Assembly (NCBI GenBank): GCA_019057865.1
Contig: JAHLWP010000017.1
Location: 1-64,000 of the forward strand
Direction of reading: 5' to 3'
DNA: 64,000 nt
Source: Promethearchaeota archaeon
GTDB lineage: Archaea; Asgardarchaeota; Lokiarchaeia; Sigyniarchaeales; SOKP01
Both the position numbers and the translations under genes were made by a program. How positions within the stretch are numbered: position 1 is the stretch's first letter; each line of letters opens with the position of its first letter. Below are positions 37,220 through 46,127 of the stretch, one piece after another. The notes beneath the pieces were generated by a model, which was not told the DNA's origin, did not search any database, and saw nothing but the letters and a program-made list of their open reading frames with translations.

Positions 37220-37834
37220 ATGTCAAATGCCTTAATAATACTCATTATTTTGTTTATAACCATTGGTATGACAATTTTCAGTATGCTTTTTAATAAGATA
37301 CTGGGTTTAAAAAAAGAAGAAATGAAAAATCTCAGAGAACAGGCATTAAAACTTCGAGAACGTATGAGAAATGCACAAGTTTTGGGAGACCCTCAATTAT
37401 TGATACAGATACAAAGAGAAACTATGCAGTTAACCAGTCAAATGATGAAAAAACAATTATTACCAATGTGTTTAAGATGTTTTATTTTTATAGGAATTTT
37501 TACAACTCTTAGCTTTATACTCGCTGATTACGATAGTGGTTTATTACCATTTCCTCTTTGGATTTTCGGTAGTGGTTGGTTCGCTATATATTTTATTTTT
37601 TCTATCACTTTTTCATTAATAATTTTTGGAATAAAGAAATTGTACAAAAGATTCGTTCAAAAAGAAACTAAATCAAAGAGCTACTTACGAGAGATTATGG
37701 GGATTTTATCTCCAACTCAAAAAACATCTGGAATCTCATACCAACTTTCAGATCCTACACAATCTCAAACAACCAGCCAGACATCATCTGAAACAGTGGA
37801 ATCTTGGAAAGATCGCATCAAAAATTCAGATTAA
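37220..37834 (+). CDS. DUF106 / EMC3-TMCO1-like membrane insertase
   Basis: A 204-residue member of the Oxa1/YidC/EMC3/TMCO1 superfamily, which inserts proteins into the membrane. Layout: first membrane helix (about 3-25), a positively charged cytoplasmic coiled coil (KKEEMKNLREQALKLRERMR, with LGDPQLLIQIQRE), then two membrane helices (about 88-105 and 120-145), and a Ser/Thr/Gln-rich tail. This is the standard plan of archaeal DUF106. The match to eukaryotic EMC3 is of interest in an Asgard genome. Neighbours are radical SAM and GtrA genes. Confidence 0.85.
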   Translation: MSNALIILIILFITIGMTIFSMLFNKILGLKKEEMKNLREQALKLRERMRNAQVLGDPQLLIQIQRETMQLTSQMMKKQLLPMCLRCFIFIGIFTTLSFILADYDSGLLPFPLWIFGSGWFAIYFIFSITFSLIIFGIKKLYKRFVQKETKSKSYLREIMGILSPTQKTSGISYQLSDPTQSQTTSQTSSETVESWKDRIKNSD

Positions 37835-37880
37835 TAAAATTTAAAAATAACCTAATTATAAATATAAAAATTTGATCTAA

Positions 37881-38090
37881 GACAATGATCATCCATTAAT
37901 ATGTATACTTCCATTTTCATTTAAGCATAATAGAGGAAATATTTATCCTATTCAAGCAAAAAATAATTTAATTAAAAAAAAGGAAGATAATCTATTAGGA
38001 ATAAAACTCTATCCAAATTGTAAATCAAAAATTTTAGATCCTAATGCAAAATTCTGTGCTCAATGTGGAATAGAACTAAAATATAGCTAA
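37881..38090 (+). pseudogene. degenerate zinc-ribbon open frame upstream of the GtrA gene
   Basis: The frame ends IKLYPNCKSKILDPNAKFCA, then QCG and TAA at 38088-38090, a zinc ribbon in which the first cysteine of CPxC has become Tyr (YPNC). No ATG, GTG or TTG opens it; the frame begins after a stop at 37878-37880. It may be a relic of a zinc-ribbon membrane protein, or a start codon was lost. It lies 15 bases before the GtrA start. Confidence 0.4.
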
Positions 38091-38105
38091 ATAGGTCAGA
38101 ATAAA

Positions 38106-38588
38106 ATGGATGATAATAACAATATTAAAAGGCAAATGTTCCTCTACTTTACATTTGCATTATTAATGATTATATTAAATTATGCAATCCAAAAGGGCAA
38201 TCAATTAGTAATTGAACCATTTATTTGTCAAAATTTCGAAGATAATGATTTCATTCAGACATTTTATTGTTCAATTAATCCATATAATATGCCAGAATTA
38301 ATTGGAAGCATTGTAGCAGTAGGTATTACATACATTATAAAGTTTTTTCTGGATAAATTTATAGTTTTTAAAAAAACTGAAAAAGAATTAAAGGAGACTT
38401 CAATAGAATTCCTTAAATATTTTGGATTTGCGATACTTACTACGATTCAAAATATTGGAATTCAGTTTTTATTAACAAATTTCATGAATGCACCATTAGA
38501 GATAAGTTTTATAATCGCATTATCTATTGGTTATTTTACAAAATTTTTCTTAGATAGAAAATTTGTCTTTAAAAAAATTCAAGAATAA
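38106..38588 (+). CDS. GtrA family membrane protein
   Basis: A 160-residue protein with four membrane helices (about 9-27, 60-82, 97-118, 130-148). It carries the twin GtrA signatures in each half: TYIIKFFLDKFIVFKK and GYFTKFFLDRKFVFKK. GtrA proteins are thought to help move polyprenyl-linked sugars across the membrane for cell-surface glycosylation. The long Asn/Cys loop between helices 1 and 2 (about 35-57) is unusual for the family. It is followed 35 bases later by a soluble coiled-coil gene. Confidence 0.85.
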   Translation: MDDNNNIKRQMFLYFTFALLMIILNYAIQKGNQLVIEPFICQNFEDNDFIQTFYCSINPYNMPELIGSIVAVGITYIIKFFLDKFIVFKKTEKELKETSIEFLKYFGFAILTTIQNIGIQFLLTNFMNAPLEISFIIALSIGYFTKFFLDRKFVFKKIQE

Positions 38589-38623
38589 AAAAATTTAATA
38601 GATCGGAAGGTGATTTTAATCAT

Positions 38624-39691
38624 ATGTCAGATGATCATGAAAATCATGAAGAAGAAGATAAATCCATAGTTGATGCATTATCGACATTAGGCTGGGTGGA
38701 GGAAAAAGAAGAAGAGGAGGGATCACCTCTAGGAACAGAAGACAATCTCATGGAACAACTTAATCTCTTCATGAATGAAAATAAGAAACTAACTGAAGAT
38801 TTAAATGAAAAAAATAAAACCATAAAAGAATTAAAGACAAACGTACAAGAACTCACCCAAAAGATTGAAGATAATGCAACTCAAGGTCAAGCCATTCAAA
38901 AACTTTATGAAACAATTGAAGATAAAAATGATGAGATTGAAAAATTAAATAAAATTAAAACTGATCAAATAGAAAAAATTAAGGATTTTACTTCTCAAAT
39001 TGAAACGATTAATTCTGAACAAACTCAAAATCAGGATTTATTAGAACAACTACAGGAAAAGGAAAATAAAATTAAAGATTTAAAAGAACAACTTCAATAT
39101 CTTGAAACTGATACCATACAAAAATCTAAGTTTGAAAAAGCTGAAGTTCTTTTAGAAAGAAAAGATGAAATAATAACAGAAAAAGAAAAAGCTATCTTTG
39201 ACATTGAAAATTCGTTAAAATCTGCTAATCAAAAAATTCATGATCTAAAACGGCAACTTGAAACTTTTTCTTTATTGAAGAAAGATTTAGAGAAAAAAGA
39301 TGAACGAATTAAACAATTAGTAGTAGAAATTGAAGAATTGAAACAAAAAAATATAACTAATTCAGCGCTTATAAGTCGGCTTGAAGAACGATTAGAAGAA
39401 GCTCAAGAAAAATCGGGTCATATAACTGGTAAGTTTGAAGTAGAATTAGCTCATATGAGGAATATAATTGATGGAAAAGACTCAGAAATTAAAGAATTAA
39501 AAGAAAAAGCATTTGGGATGGAAAATAAATTAAGTGAAACAGAAAAAATAGAGGAAAAATTATTATCTGACATTCAGGATATTAAAGATGACAAATTAAA
39601 ATTAGAGTCTGAATTAGAAAAGAAAGATCAAGAATTAGTAGAATTAAAGAAAAAAATTAAACTAATGCGAAGAGATTTATCAAAATCGTAA
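38624..39691 (+). CDS. long coiled-coil protein
   Basis: A 355-residue, highly charged protein. An acidic N-terminus (about 1-45, with EEKEEEEGS) leads into an almost unbroken coiled coil (about 45-355) of heptad-like Leu/Ile with Lys/Glu, ending in RRDLSKS. It has no enzyme motif, signal peptide or membrane helix. AAGGTGA stands 11 bases before the ATG. Such proteins are usually structural or scaffolding; resemblance to tropomyosin- or SMC-like arms is only compositional. Confidence 0.8.
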   Translation: MSDDHENHEEEDKSIVDALSTLGWVEEKEEEEGSPLGTEDNLMEQLNLFMNENKKLTEDLNEKNKTIKELKTNVQELTQKIEDNATQGQAIQKLYETIEDKNDEIEKLNKIKTDQIEKIKDFTSQIETINSEQTQNQDLLEQLQEKENKIKDLKEQLQYLETDTIQKSKFEKAEVLLERKDEIITEKEKAIFDIENSLKSANQKIHDLKRQLETFSLLKKDLEKKDERIKQLVVEIEELKQKNITNSALISRLEERLEEAQEKSGHITGKFEVELAHMRNIIDGKDSEIKELKEKAFGMENKLSETEKIEEKLLSDIQDIKDDKLKLESELEKKDQELVELKKKIKLMRRDLSKS

Positions 39692-40151
39692 TTATTCTTG
39701 ATGCTCTTCATTCTTTTAAAAAATTAAAGAAACTCAAAATAAATTTTTTGAGTTATGCAAATATTATTGAGGGTACTGTGATTGTGAGATTATTTTTAAT
39801 GCAAAATCTCGGTTATTAAAATATTGAATCTATTTTCCTAAATATTTCACATATTAAGCTTTTTTTAAAAAAGATGAACCGCACTATTTGGTATCAGTGG
39901 AGTATGATAAAAATCTTAGAATCTACTTCTTTTCTATAAGTGGTCTGCTATTAAGAGGAGAGAATTTTGTAATAACTCTCAAATTAAGGAAGAAGATTAA
40001 AAAAAATACAGTGAAAGAGTACAGCATTCCATAAATTCTTCAAAACCAAGATAAACAGTTTGATATTTATCAAACTATAGTAAAAATATTTAAATATAAG
40101 AGAATTATAAATTTAGATAAGGCAAAATGAATTAATATAATTAGGGAAAAA
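39692..40151. other. 460-bp gap holding a broken copy of the 48803-49378 zinc-protein gene end
   Basis: Positions 39739-39827 match the 3-prime end of the gene at 48803-49378 (there 49290-49378). The frame reads ELCKYY, then TGA (39768-39770) where the intact gene has GGA, then GYCDCEIIFNAKSRLLKY and a stop. The flank to about 39878, with the phrase CACATATTAAGCTTTTTTT, also matches the flank of that gene near 49400. The rest of the gap shows no gene that I can support. Confidence 0.65.
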
Positions 40152-40520
40152 ATGATAATACCAGAAATATGTTTAGCCTGCAAATGGGCAATTGGAAATG
40201 ATTGTCGCTATGATAATGATTGCTGGAGTCTTTCTCCAAGTATCACCTGTTTTGAGCCTAAGTTTGATTCCTCATATTCTAATCCAAGAAATTTTCTAAA
40301 CCAATGGCTAATAGTAGAAACTATCATGGAAAATTTGGCAAAAGTAATAACTAAAAAAAATTCAATTGATTATCAATTAAAGACTCAACTAAAAGCCATT
40401 ATAGAACATTATTATGCTGTAAAAAAACTTAAAAAATTATATAAAGCACTCCAAAAAGATTTTGAAAAATACTCTCATATTTTTAACAAAAGCCTTAAGA
40501 TTCTAACATTGGAAGACTAG
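40152..40520 (+). CDS. small protein with a Cys-rich N-terminus
   Basis: A 122-residue protein of no recognised family. The first 35 residues hold five cysteines (CLACKWAI, DCRYDNDCW, ITCFEP), fit for a metal or disulfide knot; the remainder is helical and Lys-rich. AGGGA precedes the ATG closely, and the stop is TAG. It sits in a gene-poor, partly decayed zone, so it may belong to an accessory element. Confidence 0.6.
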   Translation: MIIPEICLACKWAIGNDCRYDNDCWSLSPSITCFEPKFDSSYSNPRNFLNQWLIVETIMENLAKVITKKNSIDYQLKTQLKAIIEHYYAVKKLKKLYKALQKDFEKYSHIFNKSLKILTLED

Positions 40521-40649
40521 AAAAAAATAAAGGAATTACACCCTTAACCATTATTAATTGTAGAAGAAAATTAAAAAAAGACTTATATAATCAAGAACAG
40601 CAAATTTTTATAGAAGAAAAGAAAAGAATTCCGAAATGAAATAGAAAAA

Positions 40650-40901
40650 ATGTTTGATTACTTCGTAGAAATCGGCATTCTTGAAGAAGCAGAAGAAAAT
40701 GGGGAATCCATATTTCGAATAAAAGATCCCGAAGTCATATCTTTTAACCAAGTTGAACTAATAGAATTTCTAAATCAAAAAAGGTTGGATGCCATCATGA
40801 ACAAGTGCCAAGAAGCCAATGATAAACGCATTGAGGAGTTTAAAAAGGATCCTAACATTACCTTTCATGAGCCATCAGTAAGTAAAAAAAGAAAACAATA
40901 A
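40650..40901 (+). CDS. small helical protein
   Basis: An 83-residue protein, mostly helical and charged (for example FDYFVEIGILEEAEENGES and KRLDAIMNKCQEANDKRIEE). The same frame is open and coding-like for ten codons before the ATG, so either the start is upstream at a rare codon or this is the tail of a larger broken gene. No family recognised. Confidence 0.45.
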   Translation: MFDYFVEIGILEEAEENGESIFRIKDPEVISFNQVELIEFLNQKRLDAIMNKCQEANDKRIEEFKKDPNITFHEPSVSKKRKQ

Positions 40902-40916
40902 TATTTCACTTTGCAA

Positions 40917-41198
40917 TCAATAAGTACTGTGAAAATCTCCTTCACATACCTTATTTTCTTCACGCTTTAATTTTTTCAATAATTCATAATAGTTAGGAGT
41001 GGGATATTCCTCTAGGATTTTTGACCTATTTATGAGTATAGATCTAATAGCTTCCCTATTAGGCACATTCTTCATTATTAATAAGTGAGTAGTGGGAATG
41101 TAATGCTTAAAATCCCAACCATTATCCAAAATAAATTGTACATAAAAGGGGTGGCTCAATGGTAATTCTTGATTAAAAGTGACAAGTAAAAACCACAA
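40917..41198 (-). CDS. small unknown protein
   Basis: A 93-residue frame starting at TTG. Composition looks coding (SHPFYVQFILDNGWDFKHY and YYELLKKLKREENK), but no family or domain is evident and there is no ATG at its start. It ends 16 bases from the previous gene on the opposite strand. It may be a fragment, given the truncated TFB next to it. Confidence 0.4.
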   Translation of the reverse strand: MWFLLVTFNQELPLSHPFYVQFILDNGWDFKHYIPTTHLLIMKNVPNREAIRSILINRSKILEEYPTPNYYELLKKLKREENKVCEGDFHSTY

Positions 41199-41236
41199 AA
41201 TTTACTAATAACTCAAGTTTGTAATGTTAGATATTT

Positions 41237-41794
41237 CTAATGCTCCCGTATCCGTGCTCGTATGGTAGCGTCAGTGAGTTCCGATACCTTTCCCAGTTCT
41301 ACCTGTGTAATCTTTATATTATTCTTTCTATACACTAAATAAATTGAAGCTGCCGCATACCCACAAGGATTCTTCCCATTAATAACAGAGGAAGGTAGGT
41401 TTTTCTGTATAAACTGGATAGCCAAGTGTTCCACATACGATTCCAATCCAAGTTCGGATACAAATTTCGGAATGTAGTCAACAGGATCTTTTTGATAAGA
41501 GCTTAAGCCCAACTTTTTTACTATAAGAGTAAAGCACTTTTTAATATGCTTAAAGGAATTAGTGGCATTATTTTTAATAGGACTCGTATTTTCTGCTATT
41601 TCCTTAAGAGTAATCGGATACCTTTCCTTCTTACAACAATAATATAGACAGGCAGACGCTATGCCGAGTATACTTCTTCCTCTCATCAACTTTTTCTTAA
41701 GCACCTGTAAATATAATCGTGCTGCCGAATTATAGATAGTGTCGCTACTACACCAGAAGATGATCTTAGATTCAAATTTTGCATAAATATAGCT
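41237..41794 (-). pseudogene. truncated TFB paralogue lacking the zinc ribbon and B-finger
   Basis: The frame encodes two TFB cyclin repeats: NSAARLYLQVLKKKLMRGRS (repeat 1, with the KKKLxxGRSI signature also in the intact tfb) and GKNPCGYAAASIYLVYRKN with DATIRARIREH (repeat 2). Homology to TFB begins about 15 codons before the first usable start codon (GTG at 41702-41704; the frame is open back to a TAG at 41795-41797), so the gene is cut at its 5-prime end. The C-terminus also stops about ten residues early. Either a dead copy or a stand-alone cyclin-fold protein made from GTG. Confidence 0.75.
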
Positions 41795-41855
41795 CTAAAT
41801 CATTTATATTATATTTTTACTAAAGGATAGCTTTAAATGTAAAAATAACTTCAAG

Positions 41856-44318
41856 ATGCATAATCCAAAATCAAAAAAAAAGAAGATTTTTATGAGACTA
41901 CATTTAAATAAAGTTATTACAATCTTAATACTATTCCTTTTATGTGCAAATATTATCATTCCAATGTCTACCTTTCTAGATAATAATAGATCAATCTTTT
42001 TGACGGATCATTCGCAATCCTACTCAAATATCAGTAACGGTTCTGGAGCTCTAACTTTAAAGGTTGGTGCAGCTTCTGGCCCTCGTGATCTTGATCCGAT
42101 CAATTCATGGGATAGTTTTTCAAATGATGTGATTGAACAAGTAGCAGAAGGTCTATTTTCTTACAATTATTCTGATGTTAACTTACCCCGAATAAATTTA
42201 CTCGCCCAAAGTTATTGGTGGGAAAATAATGTGACCCTTCGAGTACAATTAAGGCAAGGCATTCAATTCCACGATGGTACTTCATTTAATGCCACAGCTG
42301 CTAAATGGAACTTCGATAGGATAAATTATTTTATAAACGCTACAGGAACCCTTCCAGGAACTGTTCCGATTGCTCAAACGGAATCATTATGGAGGCTACC
42401 AAATGGCGAACCGATTATCAATAATACCGCGACTGTTGGTGATTATAATATTACCATCACTTTGAATGGTGTCTTTTCACCTTTCTTAGATTTACTATGC
42501 TATACAAATGCTTATATGCTTTCCCCAACCTCAACTCCGGCTACGGACTGGATAGTTCTTACAACAGGAGACTTGGTTGGAACCGGTCCTTTTACGTATG
42601 TTTCTTATACACCAGATGTAGAAGTGAGATTTACACGATTTGATAATTATTGGAGAGGACCAGCATATTTCTATACCTTGATTTTTGTTATCATCGAAGA
42701 TGCAACAGCCCGAAGTAATGCTATGCTAACTGGAATGATTGATTACGTATTTAGGCCTTTACCTTCTCTATATGATATTTTTGAAGCAAATACTACCATT
42801 ACAGTAAAAAGGTTTACCGAAGAAACTGGAAAGGCCAGCTTGATTTACCACTACCTTGGTATTAACAATCATAGAATTAACAAGACTATGAGACAGGCTA
42901 TGGCTTGGGCTTTTCCTTACGATTATATGCTTGAGGTAATGTTAGAAGGATTTTTAGGAATACGAGCTTATTCACCAATTTCTCCTGGTTTCGGGCCAAT
43001 TTATAATGAATCTGTTAATTATCCTTACTTTGATTTAGCGAAGGCAAGGCAAATATTACTTGATGCCGGAGTTGTTTCTGGTTTAACTGCAAATAATGAT
43101 ACTACCGGTCCCGTAGCAGATGCATGGAAAGCCGCTGGTATTGCCACCTATAACTATACCGCTAATATTGGTAATGCTTTTAGAGAAGGTCTGTTGGTGG
43201 TTCTCCAAGACGCTTTCAGCCAAATCGGTATTACAGTAACGGACAATCTAATGACTTGGTCAGAATTCCTTGACATCTTACTAAATCCAAGTAGACATGA
43301 TGAATTAGAACTCTATTTCATAGGTTGGTTCCCTGATTATCTCGATCCTTGGAACATGTTAGATCCATTATTTAATCCTGCCTCAGCATCGAATTCTGCA
43401 CAAGTGAATGATCCATACCTAACCGCCTTGTTGCAAGCTATGCTAGAAGAACTTGACCCAGATGTTAAAAATGACCTGGTTAAACACGCTCAATGGTATT
43501 TTGCTGAAAATAGCTTCCACCTATATGCATATCACCCCACTATTACTGCTGTTCATGCTGCAAACTTGAAAGGAGTAGCTTATAACGCTATGGATAAATG
43601 GCAGGCATATCCTATCTATCGTGAGTTAGGACCTATACCCGGTCCTTTTACATTACTATCTACTGCAGAAGATCCGGATGAGGATGGTGAATTTGATTTA
43701 GTATGGTCAGATGCTGAGGGTGCTGTGAACTATTCAATATATCAATATCATAATTTTATAACCGAAATTAATGGAAGTTTAATACCTTTAGCTACTGAAA
43801 TTACTGATCTTACAATACATTTAAGTGGATATGCTACAGGTACCTATTATTTTATTGTAGTTGCCCATAATGAGTATGGAGATACGCTTTCCAATTGTAA
43901 GGAGATAATAGTAGATCTTCCTCTTCCAGGCAATTTCATACTATTATCTAATGCGGGAGATCCTGATGATGACGGCGAATTTGATTTAGTATGGTCAGAT
44001 GCTGAGGGTGCTGTGAACTATTCAGTATATCAATATCATAACTTTATAACCGAAATTAATGGAAGTTTAATACCATTAGCTACTGAAATTACTGATCTTA
44101 CAATACCTTTAAGTGAATATACTAATGGAACTTATTATTTTGTTGTAGTTGCCCATAATGAGTATGGGGATACCCTTTCCAATTGTATTGAAGTAGAGGT
44201 CGCTATTCCTCCTACAAAGGGAGAACCAGAGATTCCAGGATACAATTTATTATTAATTGTTGCTGCTTTAGGTGCCACCATAACCCTGCTGCTTAAAAAA
44301 AAGCATAGCACAATATAA
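41856..44318 (+). CDS. surface-anchored ABC substrate-binding protein (family 5) with two FN3-like repeats
   Basis: An 820-residue exported protein. A signal sequence (hydrophobic run about 20-37) is followed by a family 5 binding domain (about 60-590) with GPRDLDPINSWDS, IQFHDGTSFNATAAKWNFD and FIGWFPDYLDPWNM. Two beta-sandwich repeats of 96 residues come next (596-691 and 692-787), each with EFDLVWSDAEGAVNYS and TYYFxVVAHNEYGDTLSNC, of fibronectin type III type. The tail EIPGYNLLLIVAALGATITL plus KKKHSTI is a membrane anchor of the C-terminal sorting kind reported for Asgard surface proteins. It is a paralogue of the protein at 33207. It would capture peptides at the cell surface. Confidence 0.92.
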   Translation: MHNPKSKKKKIFMRLHLNKVITILILFLLCANIIIPMSTFLDNNRSIFLTDHSQSYSNISNGSGALTLKVGAASGPRDLDPINSWDSFSNDVIEQVAEGLFSYNYSDVNLPRINLLAQSYWWENNVTLRVQLRQGIQFHDGTSFNATAAKWNFDRINYFINATGTLPGTVPIAQTESLWRLPNGEPIINNTATVGDYNITITLNGVFSPFLDLLCYTNAYMLSPTSTPATDWIVLTTGDLVGTGPFTYVSYTPDVEVRFTRFDNYWRGPAYFYTLIFVIIEDATARSNAMLTGMIDYVFRPLPSLYDIFEANTTITVKRFTEETGKASLIYHYLGINNHRINKTMRQAMAWAFPYDYMLEVMLEGFLGIRAYSPISPGFGPIYNESVNYPYFDLAKARQILLDAGVVSGLTANNDTTGPVADAWKAAGIATYNYTANIGNAFREGLLVVLQDAFSQIGITVTDNLMTWSEFLDILLNPSRHDELELYFIGWFPDYLDPWNMLDPLFNPASASNSAQVNDPYLTALLQAMLEELDPDVKNDLVKHAQWYFAENSFHLYAYHPTITAVHAANLKGVAYNAMDKWQAYPIYRELGPIPGPFTLLSTAEDPDEDGEFDLVWSDAEGAVNYSIYQYHNFITEINGSLIPLATEITDLTIHLSGYATGTYYFIVVAHNEYGDTLSNCKEIIVDLPLPGNFILLSNAGDPDDDGEFDLVWSDAEGAVNYSVYQYHNFITEINGSLIPLATEITDLTIPLSEYTNGTYYFVVVAHNEYGDTLSNCIEVEVAIPPTKGEPEIPGYNLLLIVAALGATITLLLKKKHSTI
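43641..44216 (+). repeat. 288-bp tandem duplication inside the binding-protein gene
   Basis: Copies 43641-43928 and 43929-44216 are exactly in register over 288 bp (96 codons). Long stretches are identical, such as the region coding EFDLVWSDAEGAVNYS (around 43690 and 43978). High identity at silent positions points to recent duplication or gene conversion. Confidence 0.9.
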
Positions 44319-44432
44319 AAAATCTAAATTTTTTTTTTATTTTATCATATAAAAAGCTTTCTAACACGAGATAAAAAAATTATAATTAATATTTAATTAT
44401 TCTACTTAACCTAAAATTATTATTTAAATATA

Positions 44433-44653
44433 ATGCCAGATAATAAAGTGCCTGAACCAGTTGATGGACTCAAATTCATAGACACGCATTGCCATTTACC
44501 TTTATTGTTGAAGAAGAGCAAAATATTGCTATAAATGATGAGACTTCTAGTAAAATCATCAATAAAAAAGAGAGCAGTCTACAAATCAATAAATTTGAAA
44601 GAATCATAATGGATATTGGAATCCTTATTAAAGGAGGATATAAAATTGATTGA
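44433..44653 (+). pseudogene. 5-prime remnant of a TatD-family hydrolase gene
   Basis: From ATG 44433 the frame reads MPDNKVPEPVDGLKFIDTHC then HLP, which contains the TatD/amidohydrolase N-terminal metal motif DTHCH. It then shifts by one base near 44502 and continues in another frame (FIVEEEQNIAIND ... DIGILIKGGYKID) to TGA at 44651-44653. The rest of the ~260-residue enzyme is missing. Clearly a relic. Confidence 0.6.
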
Positions 44654-44678
44654 AAGGTAAATTCAGAATCCGATTTCA

Positions 44679-45179
44679 ATGAAAATTCCTTTGGAAAAAA
44701 CGAAGGAAAAGGTAAGAAGATTGAAAATTATTGGAGAATCGATATCTGGTATACCTGAACTACAATCAGGTGCAGAAGTTCCTGTTAGATTGATGCCAGA
44801 AGGTACACAATATGAAAAGGGAGATATCATAGTATTTTATAGAGATGAAATAAAAATCATCCATCGAGTTGAGTATATCCAAGAATCTAAGGGAAAGATA
44901 TTCTATGTTACTACAGGATTAAATGCTGAAACCAATCAATATGTAGACAGTAGTCTTGTTTCCCAAGATGATGTTATTGGAAAGGTTGATCACTCGAAAG
45001 AGGCTTACCTAGAACTTAATGAAATGATAGCAAGAAGATATGTACCATTCATAATAGCTTATAGAATGACTCATAATTTAGAAGTTGAATTAACGAATTT
45101 TATGGAGAAGAAAGAAGCAGTATTACAAAACGCTTTAAATATAGTAATGAAGAAGGGTAAAAAAGAGGATTACAATTAA
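44679..45179 (+). CDS. signal peptidase I (S26)-like domain protein, probably inactive
   Basis: A 166-residue protein whose middle matches the S26/S24 fold: KGDIIVFYRDEIKIIHRVEY and VTTGLNAETNQYVDSSLV, then VIGKVD. In active enzymes the segment before this reads G-S-M-x-P with the catalytic Ser; here it reads VRLMPEG, so the Ser appears replaced by Leu. There is no N-terminal membrane helix. A regulatory or decayed role seems likelier than secretion. It directly precedes the Vsr-like fragment, which begins in another frame. Confidence 0.6.
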   Translation: MKIPLEKTKEKVRRLKIIGESISGIPELQSGAEVPVRLMPEGTQYEKGDIIVFYRDEIKIIHRVEYIQESKGKIFYVTTGLNAETNQYVDSSLVSQDDVIGKVDHSKEAYLELNEMIARRYVPFIIAYRMTHNLEVELTNFMEKKEAVLQNALNIVMKKGKKEDYN

Positions 45180-45253
45180 TATCATCTAGAAATTCGAATA
45201 AGGAATTAACTTTTGAGGAATTTACATCAGCATATAAAGAAGCATGGATTAAA

Positions 45254-45763
45254 ATGGGAAAATATGGAAATGCTAAATTAACATGGAAACATGTTGGTAT
45301 TAACAATGATGGTTGTGGTAAAACATTTATAAACAGTTACAATAATCTTAGAGATAATATTAGTAATTGTCCAACATGCGATAGTCCATGGAAAAATCAA
45401 AACAAAACTCATAAAATATTAGAAGTTCTATTCGGACAGGAGTTTGGAGAAGAAGTTTATTTAAGAGATATTAAAGAAATCATAGATAATATTGAAACCA
45501 ATCCCAAATACAAAAAATATAGGAGACAAATGGATGTATTCCAGATGAGGTTAGATGATAATGCTAAATTGAATATTAAAGATAAAAATGGAAATTATAT
45601 TAAGTTAGCAGTTGAATCTCAGGGATCTCAACATTACGAAAATGATAAAGGTTGGAAAGCAATCTTGTTTTTTACAATTTTGATGGTAAAGAAAGAATTA
45701 AAAATAATTTTATCTAAATTTCTTAAAAAACAAAATGAATTATTGTTTTTCAACTCTCTTTAA
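45254..45763 (+). CDS. zinc-finger plus Vsr-like (PD-D/ExK) nuclease, probably a fragment
   Basis: The 169-residue frame has a treble-clef-like part (GCGKTFINS ... NCPTCDSPW), then KTHKILEVLFGQEFGEEV, QMDVFQMRL and the nuclease signature VESQGSQHYE. This order (Cys-knuckle domain, E....F, D, E-x-x-G-x-QHY) matches the Vsr-fold homing-type nucleases of viruses and introns. Coding-like sequence in the same frame begins some 50 bases before the ATG (ELTFEEFTSAYKEAWIK) without a start codon. Near the end, the adjacent frame (NFDGKERIKNNF) fits the family better than the encoded tail. A frameshifted or decayed gene is likely. Confidence 0.55.
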   Translation: MGKYGNAKLTWKHVGINNDGCGKTFINSYNNLRDNISNCPTCDSPWKNQNKTHKILEVLFGQEFGEEVYLRDIKEIIDNIETNPKYKKYRRQMDVFQMRLDDNAKLNIKDKNGNYIKLAVESQGSQHYENDKGWKAILFFTILMVKKELKIILSKFLKKQNELLFFNSL

Positions 45764-46127
45764 AATTATATTATACTAAAAATAGTTGAATATAATAATT
45801 TCGATTGGCATTTTAATTTTAAAGCATAATGAGAAAAAAAATTAAATAAATATATTTTAGTTGCTGAAATTCAAAAGCTCAGAATTCCTTGCTCATTAGA
45901 ATTTAGATCCGAAAAGTTTGTTTATTTTCTATATCCGTATGACATTAATGAGAGGATATGATTTCTCAAATCTAAATTAAACGATATTGATAACTATTTT
46001 AAAAATTATCAAAACAAACCCATAAAAAATGATCAAGTAATAAGTGATTCCTTCTTTCTAAATTGTATATATATTAAGCTTATTTTTAAAAAAGATAAAA
46101 ATAAATAATTGATTTTGATTTTCGGGG
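45764..46127 (+). other. 364-bp gap with coding-like relics
   Basis: One + frame reads VAEIQKLRIPCSLEFRSEKF ... DINERI, stops at a TGA near 45961 and goes on as FLKSKLNDIDNYFKNYQ, which looks like a decayed gene of unknown family. The end, 46066-46124 (with ATTAAGCTTATTTTTAAAAA), matches the intergenic tail at 49389-49455 and the one near 39846-39878. Confidence 0.4.

Noticed and set aside
43641..44216. Assembly duplication artefact in the binding-protein gene
   Set aside because: The copies differ at several positions, both silent and amino-acid changing, so they are true separate copies.
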